From Vibrio lentus (GTDB lineage: Bacteria > Pseudomonadota > Gammaproteobacteria > Enterobacterales > Vibrionaceae): DNA of 64,000 bases. Shown in pieces: positions 36,328-43,597 of the stretch. Position 1 is the stretch's first letter; each line of letters begins with the position of its first letter. The notes beneath the pieces were generated by a model. The model saw only the letters and a list, made by a program, of their open reading frames with translations. It did no database searches and had not been told where the DNA came from. The translations under genes and the position numbers were made by a program. The stretch is from positions 1,116,001 through 1,180,000 of the forward strand of contig NZ_JAUFQE010000001.1 of the NCBI RefSeq assembly GCF_030409755.1, in the 5' to 3' direction.

Positions 36328-37068
36328 CTATAAGTCTGCTTGGATACTTTCTAGTGAAACCACTCGAGACATTAGTACTTTCAGATCTGCGGCCAAATGA
36401 AAGTCCAGATCATTTTGAATAAAATTTATCATATCAGGAATATCAGCATCATTTTTCACGAAAATGTATTTTACATCTTTTGGTGAAAACTTTAATGCTG
36501 CATGTTCTTTCGTTTCGGCATTGGCAACTTGGAGTAATTCTAAGTCGTCAAACTTGGCCTTTGTCAAATAAGCTTCAATATTTTCATTTTTTGGTACATA
36601 GCGCCACTCAGACTCTTGATAAAACTCTTTTTCCACCGGCTTTCCATCAACAATCATGTTGCCATCTGATGGCTTGATATGCATGTATAGATATCGCATC
36701 GTTTCTTTGGCCGCAGTAATTTCATCTTTTTCAGAACAACGATGAGCATGGTGATTTAATGCTCTAGTTTCAGCCATTAAGTTATTATCTGAAGCTAGAT
36801 ATAAAATCGGGTTTAAACCATTAGCATTCGCCCATTCTTTAGTCATACCTAAACCATAATAACCGTAAAATCCAACATGTTCTGAAATTCGGCTTAGTGG
36901 AATATCACAAAAACACACCATAGGAAATGCCATATAATCAGCATCATCCTGATTCACCCATCGAATATCTTCTAAACAGTACCTTGGCCAGAAACCATTT
37001 TTAAACACTAGTTTTAGAGTTTCTTTTGTTTGAGTAAAGTGAAACAAAGTATGTGACTTTGGAGCCAT
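36328..37068 (-). CDS. AbiGi-like abortive infection antitoxin-family protein on cassette 2
   Basis: A 246-residue cytoplasmic protein. Features recalled from the AbiGi antitoxin family (a putative abortive phage resistance component) are LFHFTQTKETLKLVFKNGFWPRYCLEDI at residues 8-35 and FPMVCFCDIPLSRISEHVGFYGYYGLGMTKEW near 48-79. The ATG has GAGGTAAC upstream, 33 bp after the cassette start. No AbiGii-type toxin gene is next to it, so it may act alone or as an orphan. The assignment is from memory of the family pattern and needs a profile search. Confidence 0.6.
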   Translation of the reverse strand: MAPKSHTLFHFTQTKETLKLVFKNGFWPRYCLEDIRWVNQDDADYMAFPMVCFCDIPLSRISEHVGFYGYYGLGMTKEWANANGLNPILYLASDNNLMAETRALNHHAHRCSEKDEITAAKETMRYLYMHIKPSDGNMIVDGKPVEKEFYQESEWRYVPKNENIEAYLTKAKFDDLELLQVANAETKEHAALKFSPKDVKYIFVKNDADIPDMINFIQNDLDFHLAADLKVLMSRVVSLESIQADL

Positions 37069-37108
37069 TTTGTTACCTCATAATTTTATTTGTTTGGAAG
37101 CTACTAAC

Positions 37109-37439
37109 GAATGACATGGATTCTCCCCTACCGAGGATCTGCCACACTTATGTGGTACTTAAATGCATCGGGAGTGGCACAAACACCGACGGCGTTAGGA
37201 CGGCAATATAGCTTCGGCTGTATTGAACCACGAGCATAGACTGAAGACAGGTGCCACGACGGAACAAGTAAGGTAGGCTCTACTCATCAAACGATGAGCA
37301 ATCCACGTATATCAGCATGAGAACCGACGACATTACTTGCTTCATCTATGCGGTAACACTATCCCCTAAGCAACAAGAAAAGCTCTGATAATACAGGAGA
37401 GAAACTTCTATGTTTTTAATTGACAGTGGGGGTCATATC
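37109..37439 (+). ncRNA. 331-bp structured-RNA element inserted at the attC1 core
   Basis: Flanked by AAC on both sides (37106-37108 and 37440-37442), with imperfect terminal inversions GAATGAC and GTCATATC. Paired segments nest: CCTACC (37127-37132) with GGTAGG (37272-37277); inside it the hairpin GCCACA-CTTA-TGTGGT (37141-37156) and GTGGCAC (37174-37180) with GTGCCAC (37251-37257); inside that CAATATAGC-TTCG-GCTGTATTG (37204-37225), a C(UUCG)G tetraloop. A hairpin CTCATC-AAAC-GATGAG follows (37283-37298). The canonical tetraloop favours plus-strand RNA, opposite to the cassettes. A GGAG and ATG (37410) near its end open a short frame that runs into the attC. No group II intron domain V or known class recognised. 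Confidence 0.5.
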
Positions 37440-37559
37440 AACGCCAAATTAAGCTGCCAAAAACGCACACACGTAGTTTATGAAAACCACCGTAAACACG
37501 GTGCTCAATGCAAACTGAAAATGCCATGCGGTTTTGGTCTGCTTGAATTTTTTGTTAGC
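37440..37559 (-). repeat. attC1 integron site, split at its core
   Basis: Minus strand from R'' AGCTAAC (37553-37559), which overlaps the stop codon of the DUF4145-like gene, to TTAATTTGGCGTT. The arms AAATTCAAGCAGACC and GGCAGCTTAATTT are largely complementary with single unpaired bases. With the 331-bp insert removed the end reads TTTGGCGTTAGTAGC, a normal Vibrio-type attC terminus. R'' is the exact complement of the cassette's own first bases (GTTAGCT at 38197-38203). Confidence 0.82.
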
Positions 37560-38172
37560 TTTTTCTACTCTTAAAACGCTCAAATTTTGGACGTATATCA
37601 TAGATTAACTCCAATATCGCATCTAAGAAATCCAGCCCATCTTCTACATCTGACGCTTGAAATAAAATATCATTTGCGTGCGCTCCTTGATTTCTAAGTA
37701 AACGTAACTCTGTCGCCCATTCGTACATTTCTGAACTCAACACACCGTCAGATTTCATTTTATTCAGGCCAGTGTAGATAGTTTTCGCATTAGAATCATA
37801 ATCAATGCACGTTGCTTCCAATGCCCTACCGATCATCACACTAGCAGCTAAATACAAGTTACTTTCAATTGATGCTACAGCTTCAGCCCTTGATAATTGA
37901 ACTTGCTGCGGAACAGCAAAACCTAGCCCCTTGCTATCTTTATTTGGCCAAATTTTTTGTTTTTCGTATATTCCATCAGGTTTGAACTGCACAAAAAACT
38001 CAGGATCTTCACGGTAAAATAGAGCTGGAGTACCACAAATCGAGCAATGACAAAAAGTATATTCTTCAGGTGAACCTTCATACTTATCTACATAGTTATA
38101 TTCGTAAATAGTTTTAAAAATCACAGTTGCCTCGCAAGTCAGACAAACGTCCGTTAAATCTAAATCATCCAT
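37555..38172 (-). CDS. DUF4145-like protein on integron cassette 1
   Basis: About 205 residues. An N-terminal zinc-ribbon pair (CLTC near residue 10; CHCSIC near 42) precedes the DUF4145-type helical part, with EAVASIESNLYLAASVMIGRALEATCIDY and the terminal LRLLRNQGAHAND motif followed by DAILELIY. Such domains often accompany restriction or defence genes, but the biochemical role is unknown. The ATG at 38172 with GGTGG upstream is chosen because the cassette itself starts at 38202; longer frames would begin in attI. Confidence 0.75.
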   Translation of the reverse strand: MDDLDLTDVCLTCEATVIFKTIYEYNYVDKYEGSPEEYTFCHCSICGTPALFYREDPEFFVQFKPDGIYEKQKIWPNKDSKGLGFAVPQQVQLSRAEAVASIESNLYLAASVMIGRALEATCIDYDSNAKTIYTGLNKMKSDGVLSSEMYEWATELRLLRNQGAHANDILFQASDVEDGLDFLDAILELIYDIRPKFERFKSRKS

Positions 38173-38196
38173 TTTTCCACCAAGTTTCGAATGAAA

Positions 38197-38484
38197 AGCT
38201 AACATTTTGATATCGTGCAAGCACGAATCCATCCGCTTAACATATCAAAAAGGTCGCTCATAACCAACTGAATGCTATGCATTTAATATAAAGTGGGTCT
38301 AAACATTAAGTGTGAAAACGTGCAAGCACATATTGTCGACTATGTAACGCTCGGCCTCACTCTTAACCACTCACAAATCTTCAAATTAATCAACAACTTA
38401 AAACAAACCTCTCGTTAAATTCGTGCTCAATCAGAGTTAAAAACCACTCTTTTTTAAGTCATTAATTATTCAACAAGCAATAAA
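38197..38484. other. attI-like region and first cassette junction
   Basis: The cassette 1 core on the minus strand is GTTAGCT at 38203-38197. To its right lies non-coding DNA up to the integrase relic, the place of attI and of the cassette promoter Pc. It contains the inverted repeat CGTGC-AA-GCACG (about 38215) and a second core-like GTTAAGC (38241-38235). Exact attI limits cannot be set from sequence alone. Confidence 0.6.
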
Positions 38485-38500
38485 CTGTCTGTATGTACAG
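38485..38500. promoter_or_regulatory. LexA (SOS) box of the integrase relic
   Basis: CTGTCTGTATGTACAG fits CTGT-N8-ACAG exactly and ends 18 bp before the integrase ATG. Integron integrase promoters are known to be under LexA control, so this is a preserved SOS element. Confidence 0.8.
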
Positions 38501-38518
38501 ATTTTGTGAGGGGGATAT

Positions 38519-38907
38519 ATGGCGAGTCAATTCATGCAGGCAATTTGCGAACATATGACGATGCGAGGCTATAGTCGCAAGGCAATCAAAGCCTACTGTT
38601 ATTGGATTAAGTACTACATTCATTTTCATAAGCTTAAACACCCTGAACAAATGCATGCCGCTGAAGTTGTCTCCTTTCTTTCTCATTTAGCTAATCAACA
38701 AAAAGTCGCCATCAATACTCAAAAGGTTGCCCTCAATGCTCTAGCCTATCTGTACAATCAATTTATAAACAACTTCTAAAGTCAGGCTCCGATATCAGAA
38801 CGGTTCAAGAGCAACTGGGGCACAGTGATGTTAAGACAACTCAGATATACACTCACGTTATTGGGCAACACTTTAGTGGCACGACTAGCCCGCTAGACGG
38901 CCTATAA
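38519..38907 (+). pseudogene. intI: Chromosomal integron integrase with a large internal deletion
   Basis: The first 84 codons (SQFMQAICEHMTMRGYSRKAIKAY..., then KYYIHFHKLKHPEQM) match the N-terminal SAM-like domain of Vibrio IntIA as I recall it, up to YNQFINN, where a stop appears at 38777. Two bases out of phase, from 38773, the C-terminal end resumes: [28 protein letters not shown] and SPLDGL, stop at 38907. It keeps the nucleophile Tyr in QIYTH but has lost about 190 residues with the catalytic Arg, Lys, HxxR and the IntI-specific insert. It cannot be active. It reads away from the cassettes, as in functional chromosomal integrons. Confidence 0.92.
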
Positions 38908-39015
38908 CGAAACTCCCTCATCGATAGTTGAACCTTGGCTTGATGGCTTCTGTCTAGCAAAGTTGTCTGATATGGTGACGGCAGAACTTCAGCAATTGTT
39001 TAGATAGTATTGAAT

Positions 39016-39921
39016 ATGAAAACACTAACCATACTTGATGGCGGCATGGGCCGAGAACTCAAAGAAATTGGCGCGCCATTTTCTCAACCGCTTTGGAGTG
39101 CTCAAGCGCTGATTGAAGCACCCGAATTTGTCAGCCAAGCGCATCAAAACTTTGTCGATGCTGGTGCTGAAATCCTGATCACCAATAGCTATGCCTGTGT
39201 ACCTTTTCACTTGGGTGAAGAGCTATTCAAACAACAAGGTTTTGAACTAGCCGCACTGTCTGGTGAGCTGGCTAAAGCGGCTGCCGACAATGCTTCCCAT
39301 ACAGTGAAAGTAGCGGGCGCGATTCCACCGCCATTTGGCAGCTACCGACCTGACTTATTCAAAGTAGAAGCAGCGGCACCAATCATCCAAACCCTTTACG
39401 ATGCACAAGACCCAAACATCGACCTTTGGATCGCGGAAACGATCTGTAGCCTGCAAGAATTCGAATCCATTCATGCGGTACTCAAGCAATCAAACAAACC
39501 GTGTTATTACGCATTCAGTTTGGAAGACACCACGGGCGATTCAGCCAACATTCGTTCTGGCGAAAGCGTAACAGACGCCATCAAACTGGCTTGCCAATCC
39601 AACGCGACAGGTATCATGTTTAACTGCTCTGTGCCTGAAGTGATGGATCAAGCCATCATCGATGCTAAAAAAGTAATTGAAGAGCTAGGCAGTGATTTAG
39701 AAATTGGGGTCTATGCCAATAACTTTGCGCCGATCAGCAATGAACATGAAGCCAATGACATGCTTCAAGAGATGCGTGAGCTGGATGGCCAAGGTTACCT
39801 AGTTTACGCAAAACGCTGGCACGCACTTGGCGCGAATATTATCGGTGGCTGTTGTGGCATCGGGCCGAAACACATTAGAGCTTTGGCGGACTGGAAATTA
39901 AGAGACGTTGAGCCAAACTAA
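39016..39921 (+). CDS. Homocysteine S-methyltransferase-family protein
   Basis: A 301-residue methyltransferase of the MmuM/BHMT type, which makes methionine from homocysteine with S-methylmethionine or a betaine as donor. The start LTILDGGMGRELKEIGAPF is typical. The three zinc-binding cysteines are in FNCSVPE near 206 and GGCCGIGPKH near 282. The ATG at 39016 is chosen over an in-frame TTG 6 bp earlier. The methyl donor is not determined. Confidence 0.88.
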   Translation: MKTLTILDGGMGRELKEIGAPFSQPLWSAQALIEAPEFVSQAHQNFVDAGAEILITNSYACVPFHLGEELFKQQGFELAALSGELAKAAADNASHTVKVAGAIPPPFGSYRPDLFKVEAAAPIIQTLYDAQDPNIDLWIAETICSLQEFESIHAVLKQSNKPCYYAFSLEDTTGDSANIRSGESVTDAIKLACQSNATGIMFNCSVPEVMDQAIIDAKKVIEELGSDLEIGVYANNFAPISNEHEANDMLQEMRELDGQGYLVYAKRWHALGANIIGGCCGIGPKHIRALADWKLRDVEPN

Positions 39922-39984
39922 TTATTCGTGTTGTTGATAACATCGCACCACTTAAACTCAATTTATAAATCAAACGGTTAAAGC

Positions 39985-40383
39985 ATGAAACTACTTCTAA
40001 AGAGCTCAATACTGTCTCTATGCGTTCTATCATTCCATAGTTTTGCGAGTTCGCAGTGTGAAGACTTATCCGGCTGTGAAAGAAAGAGCTGTGAAATCGA
40101 GTATCAAATAGACAAAGCAAAGGAATACGGCAATCAACACAAAGTTGATGGCTTAACCAAAGCACTGAAAGAAGTGAAAGCTAACTGCACCAATGACGGC
40201 TTGAAAGACAAAATCGCTGAAAAAATAGAATCGAGTGAAGAAGATCTCGCAGAATACCGAGAAGATCTCGAAGAAGCGAAACAGTCTGGTAAGACTCAGA
40301 AGGTGAAAAAGTACCAACGTAAAATCGAAGACGAAATTGCAGAACGTGACCGTTTAGTGAAAGAGCTGGCTGAGATCCAATAA
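39985..40383 (+). CDS. Periplasmic DUF1090-family protein (YqjC-like)
   Basis: A 132-residue exported protein with signal peptide ending SFAS, four cysteines in CEDLSGCERKSCEIEYQI and one in ANC, then a highly charged alpha-helical, coiled-coil-like C-terminal half (ESSEEDLAEYREDLEEAKQ...). This matches the DUF1090/YqjC pattern. Function unknown. A strong terminator follows. Confidence 0.82.
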   Translation: MKLLLKSSILSLCVLSFHSFASSQCEDLSGCERKSCEIEYQIDKAKEYGNQHKVDGLTKALKEVKANCTNDGLKDKIAEKIESSEEDLAEYREDLEEAKQSGKTQKVKKYQRKIEDEIAERDRLVKELAEIQ

Positions 40384-40477
40384 GCATCGCGACGCTACAT
40401 TGATACGTCTACTTTATACTTGTCAGCCTAGCTTCACGCACCTGCTTCGCTTGTCTACTTAAGCAAACTTCAAATCT

Positions 40478-40508
40478 ATCGCCTCTCAATTCGAGAGGCG
40501 ATTTTCTT
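40478..40508 (+). terminator. Intrinsic terminator after the DUF1090 gene
   Basis: ATCGCCTCTC/GAGAGGCGAT, 5-base loop, then TTTTCTTT. It can also face the convergent HDOD gene. Confidence 0.88.
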
Positions 40509-40528
40509 TATCTCTTAGTCAGATTCAC

Positions 40529-41623
40529 CTAATCAACAAGCGCTAGCTCGGACTCTTTCAGTAAACGATTAGCCACGAGGTTGGCGGCAGGCGTAGCTAT
40601 CGTTTGTTGGCATCTGGTTTCAAAATTTTCAGCCGTAATCATTTTGACTTCCAGCAGATATTGCAGCTCACTTAAGTAGTTCGCCTCAAACACCGCTTGC
40701 CCAAGTGGTGTACATTCGTATCGACTCGATTCTTGGTAACCAATCGCGGTCAGTACAGATTCTGGCAGCTCCCAAAACTTAGCAATGGTGTATGTCAGAC
40801 GAATAGAATAGCTGTTCATCAATCGCTTCAATGCCAACGAGTTAGGCGGCACTGAAGGGTCAACATGCTTAAATGCTTCCACCATCATCTGGAAAATGAT
40901 CATCTTGCCCAAGTTACGAATCAACCCAACAAAGTATGCCGCGGCTTGATCTTCTTGGGATGAAGAGCCTTTCATCAACTCCTTAGAAAAAGAGGCGGTT
41001 TGGACACTGTGATTCCAAATTTTCTCACCGAAATGACGCCAGTAAATATTGTTGCCCGGCGTGAAGTTCTTCATGTAGCTATTCACTACCCCTTCTACAA
41101 GCCCTTGAGAACCCATATTTAGAAATGCTGTTTTTAGGTCAGTAACCTGTTTTTCACCACGCTTATAGAAAGCACTGTTAGCCAGTTTTATCACATCGGC
41201 AGCCATGCTTGGCTCGCGTTCAATCACTTTTAGCAATGCATCGACATCAAATTCGTCACTCTGTAATTCGGCCATTAACGTGGTCACAGAGGCTGGCATC
41301 ACTGGCAGTTCATTAAGCAAAGCTTTTGGAGAGCGAATCAAGCGCTCGATTTGGCAGGCGACAAAATCGCTAAACGGGTCTGACTCCGTTCTCAGACGGG
41401 ATTCGCCAAACAGATAATCAAGAAACTCACCATCGTGAAGGCTTATTACTTTATCGACAATGAGTGATGATGGCTGGACGGACGAAGGCGGAACAAAGAT
41501 TGAAGACTGAACAGAATCAGTAGCAACGGTTTGTTGTTGCTCTTTTTGGACAGGCTCTGCAGAGGGTTTGTTTTTTGAATCAACAAAAGGCGAAAATAGT
41601 GCCTGCAATACCCTTTTAAACAT
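40529..41623 (-). CDS. HDOD-domain signalling protein
   Basis: A 364-residue cytoplasmic protein. After a low-complexity Gln/Ser-rich linker (residues 15-60) comes an HDOD domain from about 110 to 300, with LPVMPASVTTLMAELQSDEFDVDALLKVIEREPSMAADVIKLANSAFY and FVGLIRNLGKMIIFQMM. HDOD domains lack the catalytic His-Asp pair and act as adaptors, often near c-di-GMP or chemotaxis proteins. The ATG at 41623 (MFKRVLQ) is preferred to an upstream frame. Confidence 0.85.
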   Translation of the reverse strand: MFKRVLQALFSPFVDSKNKPSAEPVQKEQQQTVATDSVQSSIFVPPSSVQPSSLIVDKVISLHDGEFLDYLFGESRLRTESDPFSDFVACQIERLIRSPKALLNELPVMPASVTTLMAELQSDEFDVDALLKVIEREPSMAADVIKLANSAFYKRGEKQVTDLKTAFLNMGSQGLVEGVVNSYMKNFTPGNNIYWRHFGEKIWNHSVQTASFSKELMKGSSSQEDQAAAYFVGLIRNLGKMIIFQMMVEAFKHVDPSVPPNSLALKRLMNSYSIRLTYTIAKFWELPESVLTAIGYQESSRYECTPLGQAVFEANYLSELQYLLEVKMITAENFETRCQQTIATPAANLVANRLLKESELALVD

Positions 41624-41796
41624 CAATACGGCTCCTAGATGAATACAACATAGATCGGGATATAGAACGGCGGCGATTATCGCACACACAATTCATAAAC
41701 CATACAATGATAAATGAATCACTTATTTCTTCGCTGTATAGGATCTGTTACTCGGCAGAAGACAAGACTAGGCTCGCCTGTATTGGCCAGAAACAA

Positions 41797-41829
41797 AAAG
41801 AGTGAGCAAATAACGCTTGCTCACTCTTT
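41797..41829 (-). terminator. Intrinsic terminator of the oxidoreductase operon
   Basis: AAAGAGTGAGCAA/TTGCTCACTCTTT, 7-base loop, with a T-run on the minus strand. It closes the TetR-oxidoreductase operon. Confidence 0.9.
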
Positions 41830-41859
41830 CGCAGATTTGAATCGTGAAGCTGACTAAAA

Positions 41860-42915
41860 CTAGCGCTTAGCAACTTCCAGTACGATCTTACCGACGTGCT
41901 TTTTCTTCAAGAATTCATCTTGTGCTGTATGAATACCTGCCAATGGGAACGACTCCGCGACAATCGCGACAATCTGCTGTTTCTCAATTCGGTTAACCAA
42001 GCTTTGGAACACTTCAGGCTCTAGCACTGTACAACCAAAAAAGCTAAGGTCTTTGAGATACAGAGTACGCACATCAAGCTCAACCATAGCTCCACCAATC
42101 GCGCCTGATACGGCATAACGACCGTGTGGTTTCAGCACTTCAAGGAATTCCGGCCACTTATCACCGGCGACTAAGTCGATAACTACATTCACACTGTTTG
42201 TGCTTAAAGCCTCAACTAAATCAGCATCACGAGCAATCACCTCATCAGCACCCAGTTCCAATAACTGCTGGTTTTTGCTTGGGCTAGTAATCGCAATCAC
42301 GTAAGCACCGCGAGCTTTCGCCAGTTGAATCGCCGCCGAGCCCACGCCACCTGATGCGCCAGAGATAAGCACGCGATCACCTTCAGCCACATTAGCGCGA
42401 GTCAGCATGTTCTCTGCTGTTGAGTAAGAACATGGGAATGACGCTAGCTCAACATCCGACATTGTGCTGTTCACCGCATAAGCATGTTTCGCTGCGACTT
42501 TGGTGTATTCAGCAAAGCCACCATCGCACTCAGAACCGAAATACCATGGTTGTGGTAAATCTCGTCCGCACACTTCAGTCAGACAAGGTTCGATAAGAAC
42601 ACGCTCACCAATACGATCAGCAGAGACTTCATTGCCGACTGCCACGATAAAACCACACACGTCAGCACCTTGAATACGAGGGAACTTCAACGCTTCACCC
42701 GACCAACTTGCGTCGTCTGAGTCATCACTTTTAGAGTACCAACCGATTCGTGTGTTGATGTCGGTGTTGTTCACGCCTGCGGCCATCACCTTGATCAGCA
42801 CTTCATTAGGTTCAATTTGAGGAACCGCGATATCTTCACGGTAGCCAAGCATGTCTGCTCCGCCGTGACCCAACATCTCTACGCCTTTCATTGTTTTCGG
42901 TAGTTCGAATTTCAT
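41860..42915 (-). CDS. Zinc-type alcohol dehydrogenase-like (MDR) oxidoreductase
   Basis: A 351-residue medium-chain dehydrogenase/reductase. The GroES-like N-terminal half contains GVNNTDINTRIGWYS and GADVCGFIVAVG; the Rossmann half has the NAD(P) motif GASGGVGSAAIQLAKARGAYVIAI near 178-201. It resembles quinone/alkenal reductase-type members. Its start overlaps the end of the TetR gene by 4 bp, so translation is coupled in one operon. Confidence 0.85.
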   Translation of the reverse strand: MKFELPKTMKGVEMLGHGGADMLGYREDIAVPQIEPNEVLIKVMAAGVNNTDINTRIGWYSKSDDSDDASWSGEALKFPRIQGADVCGFIVAVGNEVSADRIGERVLIEPCLTEVCGRDLPQPWYFGSECDGGFAEYTKVAAKHAYAVNSTMSDVELASFPCSYSTAENMLTRANVAEGDRVLISGASGGVGSAAIQLAKARGAYVIAITSPSKNQQLLELGADEVIARDADLVEALSTNSVNVVIDLVAGDKWPEFLEVLKPHGRYAVSGAIGGAMVELDVRTLYLKDLSFFGCTVLEPEVFQSLVNRIEKQQIVAIVAESFPLAGIHTAQDEFLKKKHVGKIVLEVAKR

Positions 42916-43430
42916 CGTGTTTCCTTGAGTAATTTTGTCACCATATTCTGTGCTGATGTCACCGCTTCTTCGCCTAATACTGGCCACGCGCTTGATACAC
43001 CTTCATGAAGTAGAAAAAGCTCTGAAGCCAGATCGTCTCGTTGACTCTGCTTACCCAGAAGTGCTTTTACTTCTCGTTTATGTTCAGTAACAGCTTGATT
43101 AATTATCTCGTTGTCAGGAAAAGCCGCCATCGCATTCATCGACATACAACCGTGTGGTGCATACTCTTTCATCCACTGTTGTAACTTGTCGAAGATATCA
43201 AGCATGGATGCTAGGCCATCATCAGGCGCACTCTCCAATAGGAAATTTAGGTAACGGTGATGACGGTGCTCTAAGGCGCCCACGATCATCGCTTCTTTCG
43301 ATGGGTAATGCTTATACAGCGTGCGAAGGCTGACATTACACGCCGTCTTTAGCTGAGCCACACTCGGCTCTGCAAAACCATATTGACTAAACGCAACCTC
43401 AAGGCTCTCTGCAATTTGTTCTCTTAACAT
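42912..43430 (-). CDS. TetR-family regulator of the oxidoreductase operon
   Basis: A 172-residue regulator with helix-turn-helix AEPSVAQLKTACNVSLRTLYKHYPSKEAMIVGAL near residues 20-53. It overlaps the oxidoreductase gene by 4 bp. Two tandem GTAGAR-N6-TTCTAC operators lie 26-68 bp upstream of its start, so it is almost certainly autoregulated and controls the oxidoreductase. Confidence 0.9.
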   Translation of the reverse strand: MLREQIAESLEVAFSQYGFAEPSVAQLKTACNVSLRTLYKHYPSKEAMIVGALEHRHHRYLNFLLESAPDDGLASMLDIFDKLQQWMKEYAPHGCMSMNAMAAFPDNEIINQAVTEHKREVKALLGKQSQRDDLASELFLLHEGVSSAWPVLGEEAVTSAQNMVTKLLKETR

Positions 43431-43455
43431 GCGGATCTCTTATACCTGACTAAAG

Positions 43456-43498
43456 GTAGAATGATTGTTCTACACATATGGTAGAGCGATCATTCTAC
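43456..43498. promoter_or_regulatory. Tandem TetR operators
   Basis: GTAGAA-N6-TTCTAC at 43456-43473 and GTAGAG-N6-TTCTAC at 43481-43498, centres 25 bp apart. The outer arms also form GTAGAATGAT/ATCATTCTAC. Confidence 0.82.
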
Positions 43499-43532
43499 TC
43501 ATGTCAATATCCAAATTTACGAAGGGATAAAA

Positions 43533-43570
43533 TGATAAATCCCGCATCAAATAAGACGCGGAATTTATCA
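43533..43570 (-). terminator. Long hairpin after the MFS gene
   Basis: A 13-bp stem TGATAAATCCCGC/GCGGAATTTATCA with one mismatch and a 12-base loop, between the MFS stop and the TetR promoter; the minus-strand tail is T-rich. Confidence 0.65.
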
Positions 43571-43597
43571 ATATGAATGAGAGACTTACCGTTAAAT

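Noticed and set aside
37109..37439. Group II (IIC-attC) intron
   Set aside because: Introns of this class do insert in attC sites, but no GUGYG start, domain V or reverse transcriptase is visible.
37410..37574. 54-codon plus-strand ORF (MFLIDSGGHINA...) with a good ribosome site
   Set aside because: Most of it runs through attC1, so the coding part is accidental; the GGAG-ATG may still matter to the structured element.
38173..38232. Upstream start for the DUF4145-like gene
   Set aside because: It would place the start inside the attI region, beyond the cassette core at 38203; the ATG at 38172 has a better ribosome site.
40085..40380. Low-complexity charged repeats in the DUF1090 gene as a DNA repeat
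   Set aside because: They reflect a coiled-coil-like protein composition, not a nucleotide repeat or CRISPR-like array.
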